From the NCBI GenBank assembly GCA_011087765.1, contig JAALLA010000011.1, positions 1 through 33,948 of the forward strand: a stretch of 33,948 nt of DNA. Reading direction: 5' to 3'. The stretch is from Pirellulaceae bacterium. GTDB lineage: Bacteria; Planctomycetota; Planctomycetia; Pirellulales; Pirellulaceae. A program made the position numbers and the translations under genes. Numbering within the stretch: the stretch's first letter is position 1; each line of letters begins with the position of its first letter. A model generated the notes under the pieces. The model saw only the letters and a program-made list of their open reading frames with translations. It did no database searches and was not told the DNA's origin. Positions 16,495 through 25,505 of this stretch are shown here, in pieces.

Positions 16495-18597
16495 TTAGCC
16501 TACGTCGCTTAGCTGTAAGGCTTTTCCGTACCTTGCGAAGACTAACTGTCTTAGCCGTTGGTAATCCTCTGCTTCCAAATCAGGGTCCTGTCTGATTAAT
16601 TCTCGCGCATCTTGTTGAGCAGCTTTAAGTATGTCTGCATCGCGAATGAGGTCAGCGATCATTAAAGGCGGAAATCCACTTTGCTGGGTGCTAAATAAGT
16701 TGCCTGGCCCTCGGATTTGCAGATCGATTTCTGCAAGCTCAAACCCGTTGTCGTTATCAGCAAATGCAGTGAGTCGTTGATTGGATTCCGGGTCGTCTGT
16801 AGTCGTAAAGGCACAGACGAAGGCGGGGTGAGTCCCGCGGCTCACGCGGCCTCTTAGCTGGTGGAGTTGTGACAGACCAAATCGCTCGGCAGACTCGATA
16901 GTCATCAGGGTTGCATTGGGTACATTAATGCCGACTTCGACCACCCCAGTGGCCACAATTGCTTGTGTTTTTCCATTAACGAAATGCTGCATCGCAATGT
17001 CTTTTTCCTCAGCAGACTGTTTGCCATGAAGAACGTCGAGTCGGAATTCGGAGAGTGGCCCGTTGGCGAGTGTTTCAAACATTCGTTCTGCGCTGCTCAA
17101 CTCAGAATCGTCATCGGCGTTGACCAGTGGGGCGACGATAAATCCCTGCCGGCCTTCTTTTAGCTTCTTGCGAAAGAACTCCCACCACTGATCGCGGTTT
17201 TTCTCAAGCCCGAGATAGGTGTTTACTTTTTGACCTACTCCACTGGTTCGCTGGAGAATCGAGACATCGAGATCTCCAAAGAGGGTCATCGAGATGGTTC
17301 TTGGAATCGGAGTTGCCGTCATGACGAGGTAGTGCGGGTCATGGCCGGACTGTTTTAATAAAGCCCGTTGACGAACACCAAATTTATGTTGTTCGTCGAT
17401 TACGACTAATCCAAGTTGGCGAAAGTCAATCTTCGATGCCACGACTGCTTGCGTGCCGATAACAAGATCCACTTCGCCGTCGGAAATTTGTTTCGCAATC
17501 TTCTTTCTTTCACCCGGTTTTAGACTCCCGGTCCAAAGCGTCATGCGGACGCGGCTGTTTTCAAGTAGCTTTTTGAGGGTTTGGTAATGTTGCTGTGCAA
17601 GGATTTCCGTTGGAGCCATAAGGGTTGCTTGATTTCCGTGAGCGACAGCAAGCAGCATGGCGCAAACGGCGACAACGGTTTTCCCGCTACCAACTTCACC
17701 GTGTAAGAGCCGGTTCATTGGAAAGTTCTGGCCCATATCCGCTGCAATTTCATGGAAGGCGGTTTTTTGGGTTTCTGTTAACGTAAATGGAAGCCTACCA
17801 ATAATTCGAGCACGAATTTTCGGTGTTAATTCAAGTTGGGGCGAGACATTAGTGGTTTGAATTCTATGTCGACGAATCGCCAAAGCGAGTTGAAGGATGA
17901 AAAGTTCCTGATAAACCAGTCTCGATCTTGCACTTTCCATTTGCTCGTGGTTTTTCGGAGCGTGGATTTGCCGGATTGCGGTTTCAATTTCGCAAACTTC
18001 GACTTGCTTTCGCAAGTTTTCGGGAAATGCTTCCTGAATCAGTCCGGCACAACGATCGATGGTTCGGGAAATCAGTTCTCGCATTTGCCGCTGGTTGATT
18101 CCTTCAGTTAATCGATAAATAGGGGAAAGTTGTTTTTCGTTTTCGACATCTTGATCGGCGTCCAGCCAGATTGTCTTCGGGTGAGACATCTGAAATCGCC
18201 CAGCGGCTAATTTGGTTTTGCCACGCAAGAGGACGCGCTGGCCAACTTGAAATCTTTTGGCCATGAACGACTGATTAAACCAAACCGCTTTCAAAAATTG
18301 GTTGTCTTGTTTAACCAGCACAGACAGAATATGTTTCCCGCGGCCAGTGATAACCGGATCGATATCTTCAACTATGCCAACAACATTTGCCACCTGTTCG
18401 TGTTGGAGTTCAGTGATCTGGTGAAGTTCGGTAAAGTCCTCGTAAGATCGAGGGAAAAAGAATAGCAAATCCGCAGCGGTATGTAATCCAAGTTTTTCAA
18501 GTATCTTAGCGCGTTGAACACCAATTCCATGAATCGAAAGGATCGACTGGGTCAGTCGTTCAATCGGAGGTGTGGAGGTTTGTTCAGAATCAACCAT
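16495..18597 (-). CDS. recG: ATP-dependent DNA helicase RecG
   Basis: Branch-migrating helicase that regresses stalled forks and remodels Holliday junctions and R-loops. 700 residues, normal for RecG. The N-terminal HhH segment (SIHGIGVQRAKILEKLGLHTAADLLFFFPRSYED) is followed by the OB-fold wedge domain (NVVGIVEDIDPVITGRGKHILSVLV and on). The helicase core starts near 270: LTETQKTAF, Walker A LHGEVGSGKTVVAV near 300, MAPTEILAQQH, the DEQH box VVIDEQHKFGVRQR, VMTATPIPRTISMTLFGDLD, then IVATGVVEVGINVPNATLM and QLHQLRGRVSRG. The C-terminal DLQIRGPGNLFSTQQSGFP is typical. It begins 73 bases after rnhA and ends a same-strand run from priA. Confidence 0.96.
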   Translation of the reverse strand: MVDSEQTSTPPIERLTQSILSIHGIGVQRAKILEKLGLHTAADLLFFFPRSYEDFTELHQITELQHEQVANVVGIVEDIDPVITGRGKHILSVLVKQDNQFLKAVWFNQSFMAKRFQVGQRVLLRGKTKLAAGRFQMSHPKTIWLDADQDVENEKQLSPIYRLTEGINQRQMRELISRTIDRCAGLIQEAFPENLRKQVEVCEIETAIRQIHAPKNHEQMESARSRLVYQELFILQLALAIRRHRIQTTNVSPQLELTPKIRARIIGRLPFTLTETQKTAFHEIAADMGQNFPMNRLLHGEVGSGKTVVAVCAMLLAVAHGNQATLMAPTEILAQQHYQTLKKLLENSRVRMTLWTGSLKPGERKKIAKQISDGEVDLVIGTQAVVASKIDFRQLGLVVIDEQHKFGVRQRALLKQSGHDPHYLVMTATPIPRTISMTLFGDLDVSILQRTSGVGQKVNTYLGLEKNRDQWWEFFRKKLKEGRQGFIVAPLVNADDDSELSSAERMFETLANGPLSEFRLDVLHGKQSAEEKDIAMQHFVNGKTQAIVATGVVEVGINVPNATLMTIESAERFGLSQLHQLRGRVSRGTHPAFVCAFTTTDDPESNQRLTAFADNDNGFELAEIDLQIRGPGNLFSTQQSGFPPLMIADLIRDADILKAAQQDARELIRQDPDLEAEDYQRLRQLVFARYGKALQLSDVG

Positions 18598-18670
18598 GTT
18601 TTATTTTGTTCGATGCTGCAGCAAACGGCTAGACCCATGACTACAGGATTCAGTCGATAGGAGAGTCTGT

Positions 18671-19141
18671 TTAAAGGTATTTTTGATAGGCCGCGACCGC
18701 GAGCCCATCAACGCGGTCATTTTCCTCGTGTCCGCTGTGCCCGGCGACTCGAGTGTATTTGACTTTATGGCGAGCGAGTTGTTGATCTAAGCGTTTCCAA
18801 AAATCTTCATTCTTAACTGGAACTAGTTTTTTTCCTTCGCGTCGCTTCCACCCGTTGGCTTTCCATTTTGGCATCCATTCTGTCATCCCCTTACCGACGT
18901 AAACGCTGTCGGTAAACAGCTCGACCCGGCAAGGTCGTTGCAGCATTGCGAGCCCCTGGATTACAGCTTCCAGTTCCATTTGATTGTTCGTCGTGAGTGC
19001 CATTGCTCCAGATTTTTCGAGCTCTTTTCCCGAGGCAAGGTGTCTTAAGATGAAGCCCCATCCGCCTGGTCCGGGGTTTCCACTGCATCCACCATCGGTA
19101 AATAAATGAACTTCAATTGTGTTGGCGGCTGAGTTATTCAC
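18671..19141 (-). CDS. rnhA: Ribonuclease HI
   Basis: Cuts the RNA strand of RNA-DNA hybrids. From the GTG at 19141 the protein has 156 residues, close to the 155 of E. coli RNase HI. The open frame runs on upstream to 19444, but that part overlaps the end of the sensor kinase gene and has no RNase H features, so I chose the GTG just before the domain; no clear SD supports it. Catalytic residues by motif: Asp in LFTDGGCSGNPGPGGWG, Glu in NNQMELEAVIQGL, Asp in LFTDSVYVGKGMTEWMPKW, and Asp in HEENDRVDGLA with the His of AGHSGHEEN. It lies between the sensor kinase and recG on the same strand. Confidence 0.92.
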   Translation of the reverse strand: MNNSAANTIEVHLFTDGGCSGNPGPGGWGFILRHLASGKELEKSGAMALTTNNQMELEAVIQGLAMLQRPCRVELFTDSVYVGKGMTEWMPKWKANGWKRREGKKLVPVKNEDFWKRLDQQLARHKVKYTRVAGHSGHEENDRVDGLAVAAYQKYL

Positions 19142-19241
19142 GGAGCATCGTTTGGAGCAGGGAACAGGAAAGTGGTATTGTAGTAGATCAATTTGCAAAA
19201 GTTTAGCGGTTCGAGCGATCTGCCAAGACAAAGTCAGTTGG

Positions 19242-21254
19242 CTAATCGGCGTCAGATCCCGCCGAGTTCGATTGCAGGCCTTCGATATCTTCAGTTTGGG
19301 GAGTTGGCGTGAGGTTTGCTCTCGCGAAATCGACGCGTTGACTCTTGGTAAGTTCGTTAATCGTCTCTGAAATTTCCGAATTGATTTTTGGCGTTGATTG
19401 AAATCGCCAAGGTAACGTGATCGAAAAAGTACTCCCTTTGCCAACCTCGGAAACCAGCTGTATTTTGCCTCCGAGAAGAATGCAGAGTTCTTTCACAATG
19501 GAAAGCCCCAGTCCGGTTCCTGAGACCTCGCGCGTCAGCGAGTCTTTTCCGATGGCAGAAGGCCCTTGTCTGAATTTTTCAAATATGATGGCTTGATCGA
19601 GAGTCGCGATTCCTACGCCGGTGTCTCGCACGTGGATTTGAAGTTCAGTCGGATTGGAATCCAGCCGATCTGCAGTGACATTAATGCGACCCCCCTCTGG
19701 CGTAAATTTGATCGCATTGGAAAGGAGATTGGTTAAAATTTGTTGCAGTTTAATTTTATCCTGAAAGACGACTGGGAAGTCAGGGCTGACGTCAACGGTG
19801 AGTTGAATGTTTTTTGTTTCAGCTAAATTCCTGACCATTTCGCAAAGTTCAGAGATGAGTTGGTTCAATTTGAAGTCGCTTGGCTTGACTTCCATTTTGC
19901 CGGCTTCCAGTTTTGCCAAGTCGAGAATATCGTTGATTAAATCGAGTAATAATCGCCCCGAATTTCGAATGTTCGAAGCAAAACGAACCTGTTTGTCCTC
20001 GAGCCCTTTTGCCGTTTCGAGAATTTCGGAAAATCCGATGATGCTGTTCAAGGGAGTGCGCAGTTCGTGGCTCATGTTGGCCAGGAACTCACTTTTGATC
20101 TGATTCATCTCGTAGAGTTTAAGGTTGAGCTGTGCCTGCTCGTCGACCTTGCTGTCGAGGTCTTGGTTTACGCTTTGCAGGGCAAGTTGCGTATCCATGA
20201 GGTGTCGCAGCATGCGATTGAAAGAACGTGACAATTCTTCAAATTCATCTCCGGTATTTACCTCGGCGCGAACGTCCATCCGGCCCTGGCTGACTTCTTC
20301 GGTGACATCACGAAGGTGAGCCAACGGTTTGACAATGACGTAGCGGACGATGGCCCACAGGAAAGCGACGCAGATAACAACCGTTCCAATCGCAACCGAG
20401 ATAAGTATTGCGCGGCTTTGCGTGATTGCATCCTGCGTTAGTTTATTATCAAGGGAGATTTTCAGGAAAACAGCAGGCGCGTACTCATTCTTTTCAGTGA
20501 GTGCCAAGGTTACGTCTTCGCGCGAGATATCATCTTCGATTAGTTGGTTTTGAAGGTTGTCAAGTTTTAACTGGGTGGCGGGGTCTTCAGCGATGAGCCA
20601 GTGGCAGGCACTGCATTCTGCATTAAACGTGATTGGGGCGTAATAGATGAACTGCTCACCCTCGAAATTGTCAACTTCCCATGAATCCCAGTTATCCACC
20701 TCCGGATTCTCTTTGTTTTTTTTCACCAATTCGTTGTAGGCACTGATGTCAATTTTTTTAAATGCTTCCAGAAGATCTCGGTTCAGTTGGCCCGGTTTCG
20801 CTTTGCTGGTTAGTGCTGCCAGACGGAAGTTTTCCTCTATTTTGCTGTTATCGCTTTGTTGCTGTGCCACTTCCCCGTTTTGTTGCTGGTCCAGTTTGGG
20901 TTGCCAGAGACCTTCAGAAAATGTGCCGATTTGATTCCGTCTAACTTTGCTCGGTAGGAAAATTGTCTCCGCGGTATACATATAGCCATCTTCATCATCA
21001 GCGAGCTTTTCAAGTAGTTCGCTCTCGGCTAGAGGGATATTTTGAATGTTTTTCAAATGCGTCCGCAGCAGGTACTCCGACTTAAAACTGTGTGCCGTCT
21101 CTTGGATATTGTTATAAATTTGATCTTCGGTGATTTTATTCACCAGCCAAAAAGAACCACCCATCAAACCCAACAGGCACATGCCGAACCAGATACGGAT
21201 TTTCCGTTCAAGGTTGGACTCGCCAAGGACACGTTTGATGCCGCGGTAGGACAT
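19242..21254 (-). CDS. Membrane sensor histidine kinase with DUF3365-like CxxCH periplasmic domain
   Basis: Probable redox, gas or heme-dependent sensor, 670 residues. TM1 is at about 19-41, then a periplasmic region to about 275. It contains CSACH at 214-218 in FIYYAPITFNAECSACHW, the c-type heme motif in the setting of the DUF3365 (Tll0287-like) family. TM2 is at about 283-305, followed by HAMP (VKPLAHLRDVTEEVSQGRMDVRAEV), a coiled coil, and HisKA with the phospho-acceptor His396 in NMSHELRTPLNSIIGF. The ATPase domain shows the N box LTNLLSNAIKFTPEGG, DTGVGIA, FEKFRQG and GTGLGLSIVKEL. The last ~45 residues are unstructured. No response regulator is adjacent, so the partner is elsewhere. 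It lies between priA and rnhA in the same direction, with a 176-base gap after priA. Confidence 0.92.
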   Translation of the reverse strand: MSYRGIKRVLGESNLERKIRIWFGMCLLGLMGGSFWLVNKITEDQIYNNIQETAHSFKSEYLLRTHLKNIQNIPLAESELLEKLADDEDGYMYTAETIFLPSKVRRNQIGTFSEGLWQPKLDQQQNGEVAQQQSDNSKIEENFRLAALTSKAKPGQLNRDLLEAFKKIDISAYNELVKKNKENPEVDNWDSWEVDNFEGEQFIYYAPITFNAECSACHWLIAEDPATQLKLDNLQNQLIEDDISREDVTLALTEKNEYAPAVFLKISLDNKLTQDAITQSRAILISVAIGTVVICVAFLWAIVRYVIVKPLAHLRDVTEEVSQGRMDVRAEVNTGDEFEELSRSFNRMLRHLMDTQLALQSVNQDLDSKVDEQAQLNLKLYEMNQIKSEFLANMSHELRTPLNSIIGFSEILETAKGLEDKQVRFASNIRNSGRLLLDLINDILDLAKLEAGKMEVKPSDFKLNQLISELCEMVRNLAETKNIQLTVDVSPDFPVVFQDKIKLQQILTNLLSNAIKFTPEGGRINVTADRLDSNPTELQIHVRDTGVGIATLDQAIIFEKFRQGPSAIGKDSLTREVSGTGLGLSIVKELCILLGGKIQLVSEVGKGSTFSITLPWRFQSTPKINSEISETINELTKSQRVDFARANLTPTPQTEDIEGLQSNSAGSDAD

Positions 21255-21430
21255 AGGAGAATTGAGCCTCTTGTGGGTGAATGGGATCGTTGATTCATTG
21301 TAGGAGTGCTCCCTGAACCAAGCCAGAGCGAAACGAGTAGATCGGAAAGTCGCTGTGAAAACTCAGGAATTGACAGGATCGGCAAATTGTGGGGAACCAG
21401 GGTGTTCTAGGGTTAATCGAAAGAGCGTAA

Positions 21431-23728
21431 TTACATCATGTCCTGTGGGTCTATGTCGACGATCCACTGCACATCATTAATGGATCTAATGGTTTTCTGA
21501 GCGAGTTGAACGACCGATTGCAAAGCGCCGGGGCTTTCAGAACTTAGGAGCATGTGAAAACGGAATTTCCCGCGGAGTTTTTCGACCGGGGCGGGAGCCG
21601 GCCCTAGAACCGAGACCTCAACGGCCAGTTTCTCCGAGGCAAATTCAATCTGTTCCGCAATATGGTCTGCCATTTGTTCGGCTTTTGACTCCAATTCACA
21701 GCGAATCACGACGCGTGCTTGAAACCCAAACGGTGGGTATTTGAATTCGTCTCGATGAGGCAGTTCTTCCGCCGCAAAACCAAGGTAATCATGGCGTGTC
21801 GCGGCTTGGATTGCTTTGTGTTCGGGGTCAAATGTCTGGACCAACACTCGGCCTCCCTTTGCTCCTCGTCCGGTTCGACCAGCGACCTGAGTGACCAATC
21901 CGAAGGTGCGTTCGGCTGCCCGAAAGTCGGGAAGGTGCAGCGCGGTGTCAGCGTTGATAACACCCACGAGCGTGACATTCGGGAAATCCAGTCCTTTGGC
22001 GATCATTTGAGTCCCCAGTAGAATTTTGATTTCGCCACTACGAAACTTAGCAAGCGCTTTCTCATGGCTTCCAGGTTTCCGCATCGTGTCGGTATCCATT
22101 CGCATCATCGGGATCTCAGGAAACATCGCAGCGACCGTAGCTGCTAAGCGTTGCGTTCCCAAACCTGAAAATCGAATGGAATCATTTCCACATTGAGAGC
22201 ATTTTTTGGGTTCAGGAATTTGGTGATCACAATAGTGGCAAACTGCTTTATTACCGTCGACATGGTGTGTCAGTGGAATTGAGCAGTCGGGACAGGTTTC
22301 GACATTTCCACAGCCAGGGCATTGGATGCGAGTGGAAAAGCCGCGGCGATTCAGCAGCAAAATAACCTGACCTCCGCTTGAAACGGCCTGAGTAATTTCT
22401 TGCCGAAGCTTTTGACTGATGGGGCCGAAACGTTTTCTACCTCCGAAGTCGACTCGAAGATCAATGGTCGCAACATCGGGAAGAGGCAAATCCAGCACTC
22501 GTTTTGTGAGCGAGAGTTTTTCATACTTGCCTTCGATCGTACGCTGCCACGATTCAAGCGAAGGGGTTGCTGATCCGAGTACCAGAGGAATGCCCTCGTG
22601 GCTGGCTCGCCAGTCGGCAACATCGCGAGCGTGATATCTCGGTGCTTTATCTTGTTTAAAAGACCCATCGTGCTCTTCATCGAGAACGATTAACCCGAGG
22701 CGGGGTGTTGGCGCAAAGATCGCACTGCGGGCGCCGATAATAACTTGAACGCGACCCGCTGCGATTTCTTGCCAGTGCCAGGCTCGTTGAGCAGCCGTTA
22801 GATGAGAGTGTAATACCGCAACGCGATCAAAACGCGCTCTGAACCGTTGGCGAGTTTGGGGTGTGAGACTGATTTCCGGTACCAGCACAATGGCCTGTTT
22901 TCCGTACTCAACAACTCTTTGAATAGCTCGAATGTAGACTTCTGTTTTTCCACTTCCGGTCACGCCGTGCATTAAAAAGGTACGGTGAGTGTCGGAGTCG
23001 ATATGTTGATTGATCTTTTCGAGAGCATTTTCTTGTTCACCATTAAGAACTAAGTCGGCCATTCTTTGTTCGCGAGGTATTTCATGGGTTTTCTGTTGAA
23101 CGCGCTTAGATGTCGCAATGATCAACCCTTTTTTTCGGAGGGTAGAGATAGGCCCTTGAGTGCAGCCAACGGTTTCGGCGAGTTCACGCGGTGTCCAATC
23201 TTGGACGCTGCTGACGAGTGTCTTTAAGATGGTGGTTTGAAGTTGCGACAACTTCATCGTTTTTGTGCGTTGCAGCAAATCTTCAGCGGCGCTTAAAAAT
23301 AGCATTTCGCGGGTGCCCGATTTATTACGAACACCGGGCGGAACGATTGTCTCAATGACTTGGCCAACAGGGCAGAGGTAATAATCGCTGATCCAGTTGG
23401 CAAGGCCAAGCAAGGGAGCGTTAATGATAGGTTGTGGATCGAGCACCCTGCCAATGGGCTTCAGTTTTTGGGGATTTACCGTGTGAGCGTCCGGGTGACC
23501 GGGATTAACTATCTCAAGGCAATAGCCGATCATAATTCGGTTGCCGCGTCCGAGATTAACCTCGACTCGCACACCCGGCTGCACAGATTTTTCCAAGTCG
23601 GCTGGTATTGAATAGTCGTAAGGACCGTAGGGAGCCCCCGGGAATGCGATCCGAGCCGCCAGCCAGTCATCCTGATCATCTAATTGCCAGGGTGGAGGTT
23701 CGACGTTGAAAAGAGATTGCTGGTCCAT
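21431..23728 (-). CDS. priA: Primosomal replication restart helicase PriA
   Basis: Restarts replication at repaired forks by loading the primosome. 765 residues. The N-terminal 3'-end-binding and winged-helix regions (about 1-220) include FPGAPYGPYDYSIPADL and GRVLDPQPIINAPLLGLANWISDYYLCPVGQ. Walker A is FLMHGVTGSGKTEVYIRA near 255, then LVPEISLTPQTRQRF, DEEH in LIVLDEEHDGSFKQDKAPRYHARDVA and VLGSATPSLESW. The zinc region keeps all eight cysteines as CPGC, CPDC, CHYC and CSQC pairs. GLGTQRL, then GTQMIAKGLDFPNVTLVGVINAD and QVAGRTGRG complete the helicase core. It is divergent from nadD and is the first gene of the minus-strand run that ends in recG. Confidence 0.97.
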   Translation of the reverse strand: MDQQSLFNVEPPPWQLDDQDDWLAARIAFPGAPYGPYDYSIPADLEKSVQPGVRVEVNLGRGNRIMIGYCLEIVNPGHPDAHTVNPQKLKPIGRVLDPQPIINAPLLGLANWISDYYLCPVGQVIETIVPPGVRNKSGTREMLFLSAAEDLLQRTKTMKLSQLQTTILKTLVSSVQDWTPRELAETVGCTQGPISTLRKKGLIIATSKRVQQKTHEIPREQRMADLVLNGEQENALEKINQHIDSDTHRTFLMHGVTGSGKTEVYIRAIQRVVEYGKQAIVLVPEISLTPQTRQRFRARFDRVAVLHSHLTAAQRAWHWQEIAAGRVQVIIGARSAIFAPTPRLGLIVLDEEHDGSFKQDKAPRYHARDVADWRASHEGIPLVLGSATPSLESWQRTIEGKYEKLSLTKRVLDLPLPDVATIDLRVDFGGRKRFGPISQKLRQEITQAVSSGGQVILLLNRRGFSTRIQCPGCGNVETCPDCSIPLTHHVDGNKAVCHYCDHQIPEPKKCSQCGNDSIRFSGLGTQRLAATVAAMFPEIPMMRMDTDTMRKPGSHEKALAKFRSGEIKILLGTQMIAKGLDFPNVTLVGVINADTALHLPDFRAAERTFGLVTQVAGRTGRGAKGGRVLVQTFDPEHKAIQAATRHDYLGFAAEELPHRDEFKYPPFGFQARVVIRCELESKAEQMADHIAEQIEFASEKLAVEVSVLGPAPAPVEKLRGKFRFHMLLSSESPGALQSVVQLAQKTIRSINDVQWIVDIDPQDMM

Positions 23729-23909
23729 TGAAGTAACATATCAGATTCGGTGGACACGTAGGGTCACTCTGTCCACGATCCCATGGGAATATTCCTGTGA
23801 GTAATCGCCATTACTTAAAAGGGGCGACTGGTTGTTTAGAGTTGTCTGAATTTATCACCAACTGAAGATTGGCCAGCTTATGAATTATCAAAAATTTACG
23901 CTAGTAGTT

Positions 23910-23915
23910 TATAAT
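23910..23915 (+). promoter_or_regulatory. Candidate -10 box for nadD
   Basis: A perfect TATAAT lies 65 bases before the nadD ATG in the 251-base divergent region between priA and nadD. No hexamer resembling TTGACA sits 16-18 bases upstream, so this is only half a promoter by sequence. The flanks are AT-rich, as expected for a promoter region. Confidence 0.35.
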
Positions 23916-23979
23916 TCAAAGTTGTGTTAGGTTTCCGAAGACGAGTGACGGAATAAATCAACAAAAGGTGAATAAAAGT

Positions 23980-24591
23980 ATGCGTATTGGAGTGTTTGGG
24001 GGGTCGTTTGACCCGATTCATCAAGGCCATTTGATATTGGCGGAGCAATGCCGGGAACAAGCTGATTTAGATGCGGTTTGGTTTGTCCCGTGTGCCTTGA
24101 GCCCTCATAAAGAACAGGGAGCTCAAGGGACTGACCGTCAGCGGATCGAGATGATTGAACTTGCGATTGCAGGGCATCCTGCGTTCCAGTTGGCACGCAT
24201 TGAAATTGAACGTGGTGGCGTAAGCTATACCGTTGACACGCTCAGAGCAATTCGTGAATTGCATGCGGATGATGAATTGTTCTTATTACTCGGTGCAGAC
24301 TCGTTGGACAATTTTGATACTTGGCATGAACCGACTGAAATTTGTCAGCTCGCAACTCCACTGGTTGTGAATCGCCCTGACGCTAACGAGATCGATCTAT
24401 CGGTGTTCGAAAAACATGTAGATCCCCAGCGATACGCGTCATTCTGCCGTTATTCAATTGTCAGTCCATTGATTGATATTCAAAGTCGGCAAATCCGGGA
24501 CAAGGTGGAGAAGCAGCAGAGTATTCGTTATCTTACCCCGCGTGCCGTAGAAAAATACATTGAGACACAAAAGCTCTATTGTCAAAAATAG
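23980..24591 (+). CDS. nadD: Nicotinate-nucleotide adenylyltransferase
   Basis: Converts nicotinate mononucleotide and ATP to deamido-NAD in NAD synthesis. 203 residues from the ATG at 23980. AAAGGTG lies 9 bases upstream; an in-frame GTG at 23968 falls inside that SD region and was not chosen. Seen: GVFGGSFDPIHQGHLILAEQC, which holds the nucleotidyltransferase GSFDPIHxGH motif, VWFVPCALSPHKEQ, YTVDTLRAIRELH and FLLLGADSLDNFDTWHEP. The usual C-terminal ISSTxIR equivalent reads IDIQSRQIRDKVEKQQSIRYLTPRAVEKYI, with IQSRQIR in place of SSTxIR. It is followed after 15 bases by a small unknown gene, which is probably cotranscribed. Confidence 0.94.
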   Translation: MRIGVFGGSFDPIHQGHLILAEQCREQADLDAVWFVPCALSPHKEQGAQGTDRQRIEMIELAIAGHPAFQLARIEIERGGVSYTVDTLRAIRELHADDELFLLLGADSLDNFDTWHEPTEICQLATPLVVNRPDANEIDLSVFEKHVDPQRYASFCRYSIVSPLIDIQSRQIRDKVEKQQSIRYLTPRAVEKYIETQKLYCQK

Positions 24592-24606
24592 TGAGAGAGA
24601 CTCGCC

Positions 24607-24873
24607 ATGCTGAAATACAAAGATTTTGTTCCCAAAGAAATCGTCGCGCCCGGTTTTTTAAACCCGGGTAAACATGAAACATTTGAGGAAGCGGTACGAG
24701 CGGCGAATCAGTGGATCGCGGATAACGAAATTAAAATCGTCAGTATGGAAACGGTGGTACTCCCCAATATTTGGAGTCGCTGGGAAGAAGGGTCTGCAGA
24801 CGCCTCGTTAGGTACCAGCGGAGATACCCCGAGTCGTTGGCATCAATTCCTCAGGTGCTGGTATCACCATTAA
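24607..24873 (+). CDS. Small hypothetical protein, 88 residues
   Basis: Function unknown. The ATG lies 15 bases after nadD with GAGAGAG upstream, so it is probably translated from the nadD mRNA. The protein is soluble, with no signal peptide or membrane segment. Residues 1-22 contain PKEIVAPGFLNPG, 24-42 form a likely helix (TFEEAVRAANQWIADNEI), then IKIVSMETVVLPNIWSRWEEGSADASL and a C-terminal segment rich in Trp and His (RWHQFLRCWYHH). The alternation of a helix and a strand with a conserved-looking end suggests a real small domain that binds a partner or reports on something, not random coding. It is convergent with the next gene, with 33 bases between stops. It may resemble small proteins of other planctomycetes, which I recall only loosely. 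Confidence 0.65.
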   Translation: MLKYKDFVPKEIVAPGFLNPGKHETFEEAVRAANQWIADNEIKIVSMETVVLPNIWSRWEEGSADASLGTSGDTPSRWHQFLRCWYHH

Positions 24874-24906
24874 ACCGAGTGTTGCAAGTTTTCTAACTCG
24901 AGAGAG

Positions 24907-25164
24907 TCACGCAACTCGCTTCGATATTTCGTCTCGAATGGATGCGTCAAGATTGAGCGTGGATAGGAGTGGCTCATTGGCTAGCGTGATCCGAAGTTGC
25001 TCGAGCTGTTCATTGCACGTGAGTGCCAGATCCAGAAATAGCCACTTGGTACCTGCGAACTCACAGACGCCTCCACCGGTACCTCCGAAGTAGTCGTAGC
25101 GGATGCGATAGCCGAGCGTCTCAGCGATCGCAACTAGTTGATCAAATTCTTGAATTGTACTCAT
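24907..25164 (-). CDS. Small hypothetical protein, 85 residues, planctomycete type
   Basis: Function unknown. A strong SD, AAGGAAGG, sits just before the ATG, which supports translation. The soluble 85-residue chain begins with a helix (STIQEFDQLVAIAETLGYRIRYDYF). A glycine-rich turn with one cysteine (GGTGGGVCEF) follows, then a strand and helix with KWLFLDLALTCNEQLEQLRITLA, and a C-terminal basic helix. The phrase YFGGTGGG plus LFLDLALT resembles a small conserved family I associate with planctomycetes; this is recall, not a search. It is convergent with the nadD-linked small gene. Confidence 0.7.
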   Translation of the reverse strand: MSTIQEFDQLVAIAETLGYRIRYDYFGGTGGGVCEFAGTKWLFLDLALTCNEQLEQLRITLANEPLLSTLNLDASIRDEISKRVA

Positions 25165-25505
25165 CGACCTTCCTTGTCACTGGCAAACCGTCATTCCTTG
25201 ACGTTGTTGAGGGTAACGCGGGGCGATTTTGAACGCCTTGATGCAATGTTGGGGCGATGATTTCCAAGCGTAGAAAAAACGCCACTTACCCAACCCGATT
25301 ATAGAGACTCAAGGTTTAGCCGCCCACACTAATTGGACGATAGCATTATCTATGGGAAAAGCGGCGAATCGCGGGTAAAAGCCATGGTTTTAAGTAGTTC
25401 TCACAGTTTTTGGCAAAAAGGTAAGGCAGGAAGCCTGCGCGGACTCGGTTGAGGTTCGCATCGTTGCGGGATGCTTAAAATATAACGACCATGGAGGGAT
25501 CGCTA
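25165..25505. other. Gene-free stretch before the NtrB-like kinase
   Basis: About 340 bases between the divergent 85-residue gene and the kinase. Two short perfect stems are present: GCAGG/CCTGC around AAG near 25427-25439, and GCATC/GATGC near 25458-25474. Neither is followed by a T-run. The AT-rich TTAAAATATAAC just before the kinase may be part of its promoter. No coding frame, tRNA or repeat is convincing. Confidence 0.45.

Noticed and set aside
19142-19444. Long N-terminal extension of RNase HI
   Set aside because: It overlaps the sensor kinase gene end and has no RNase H or hybrid-binding-domain features.
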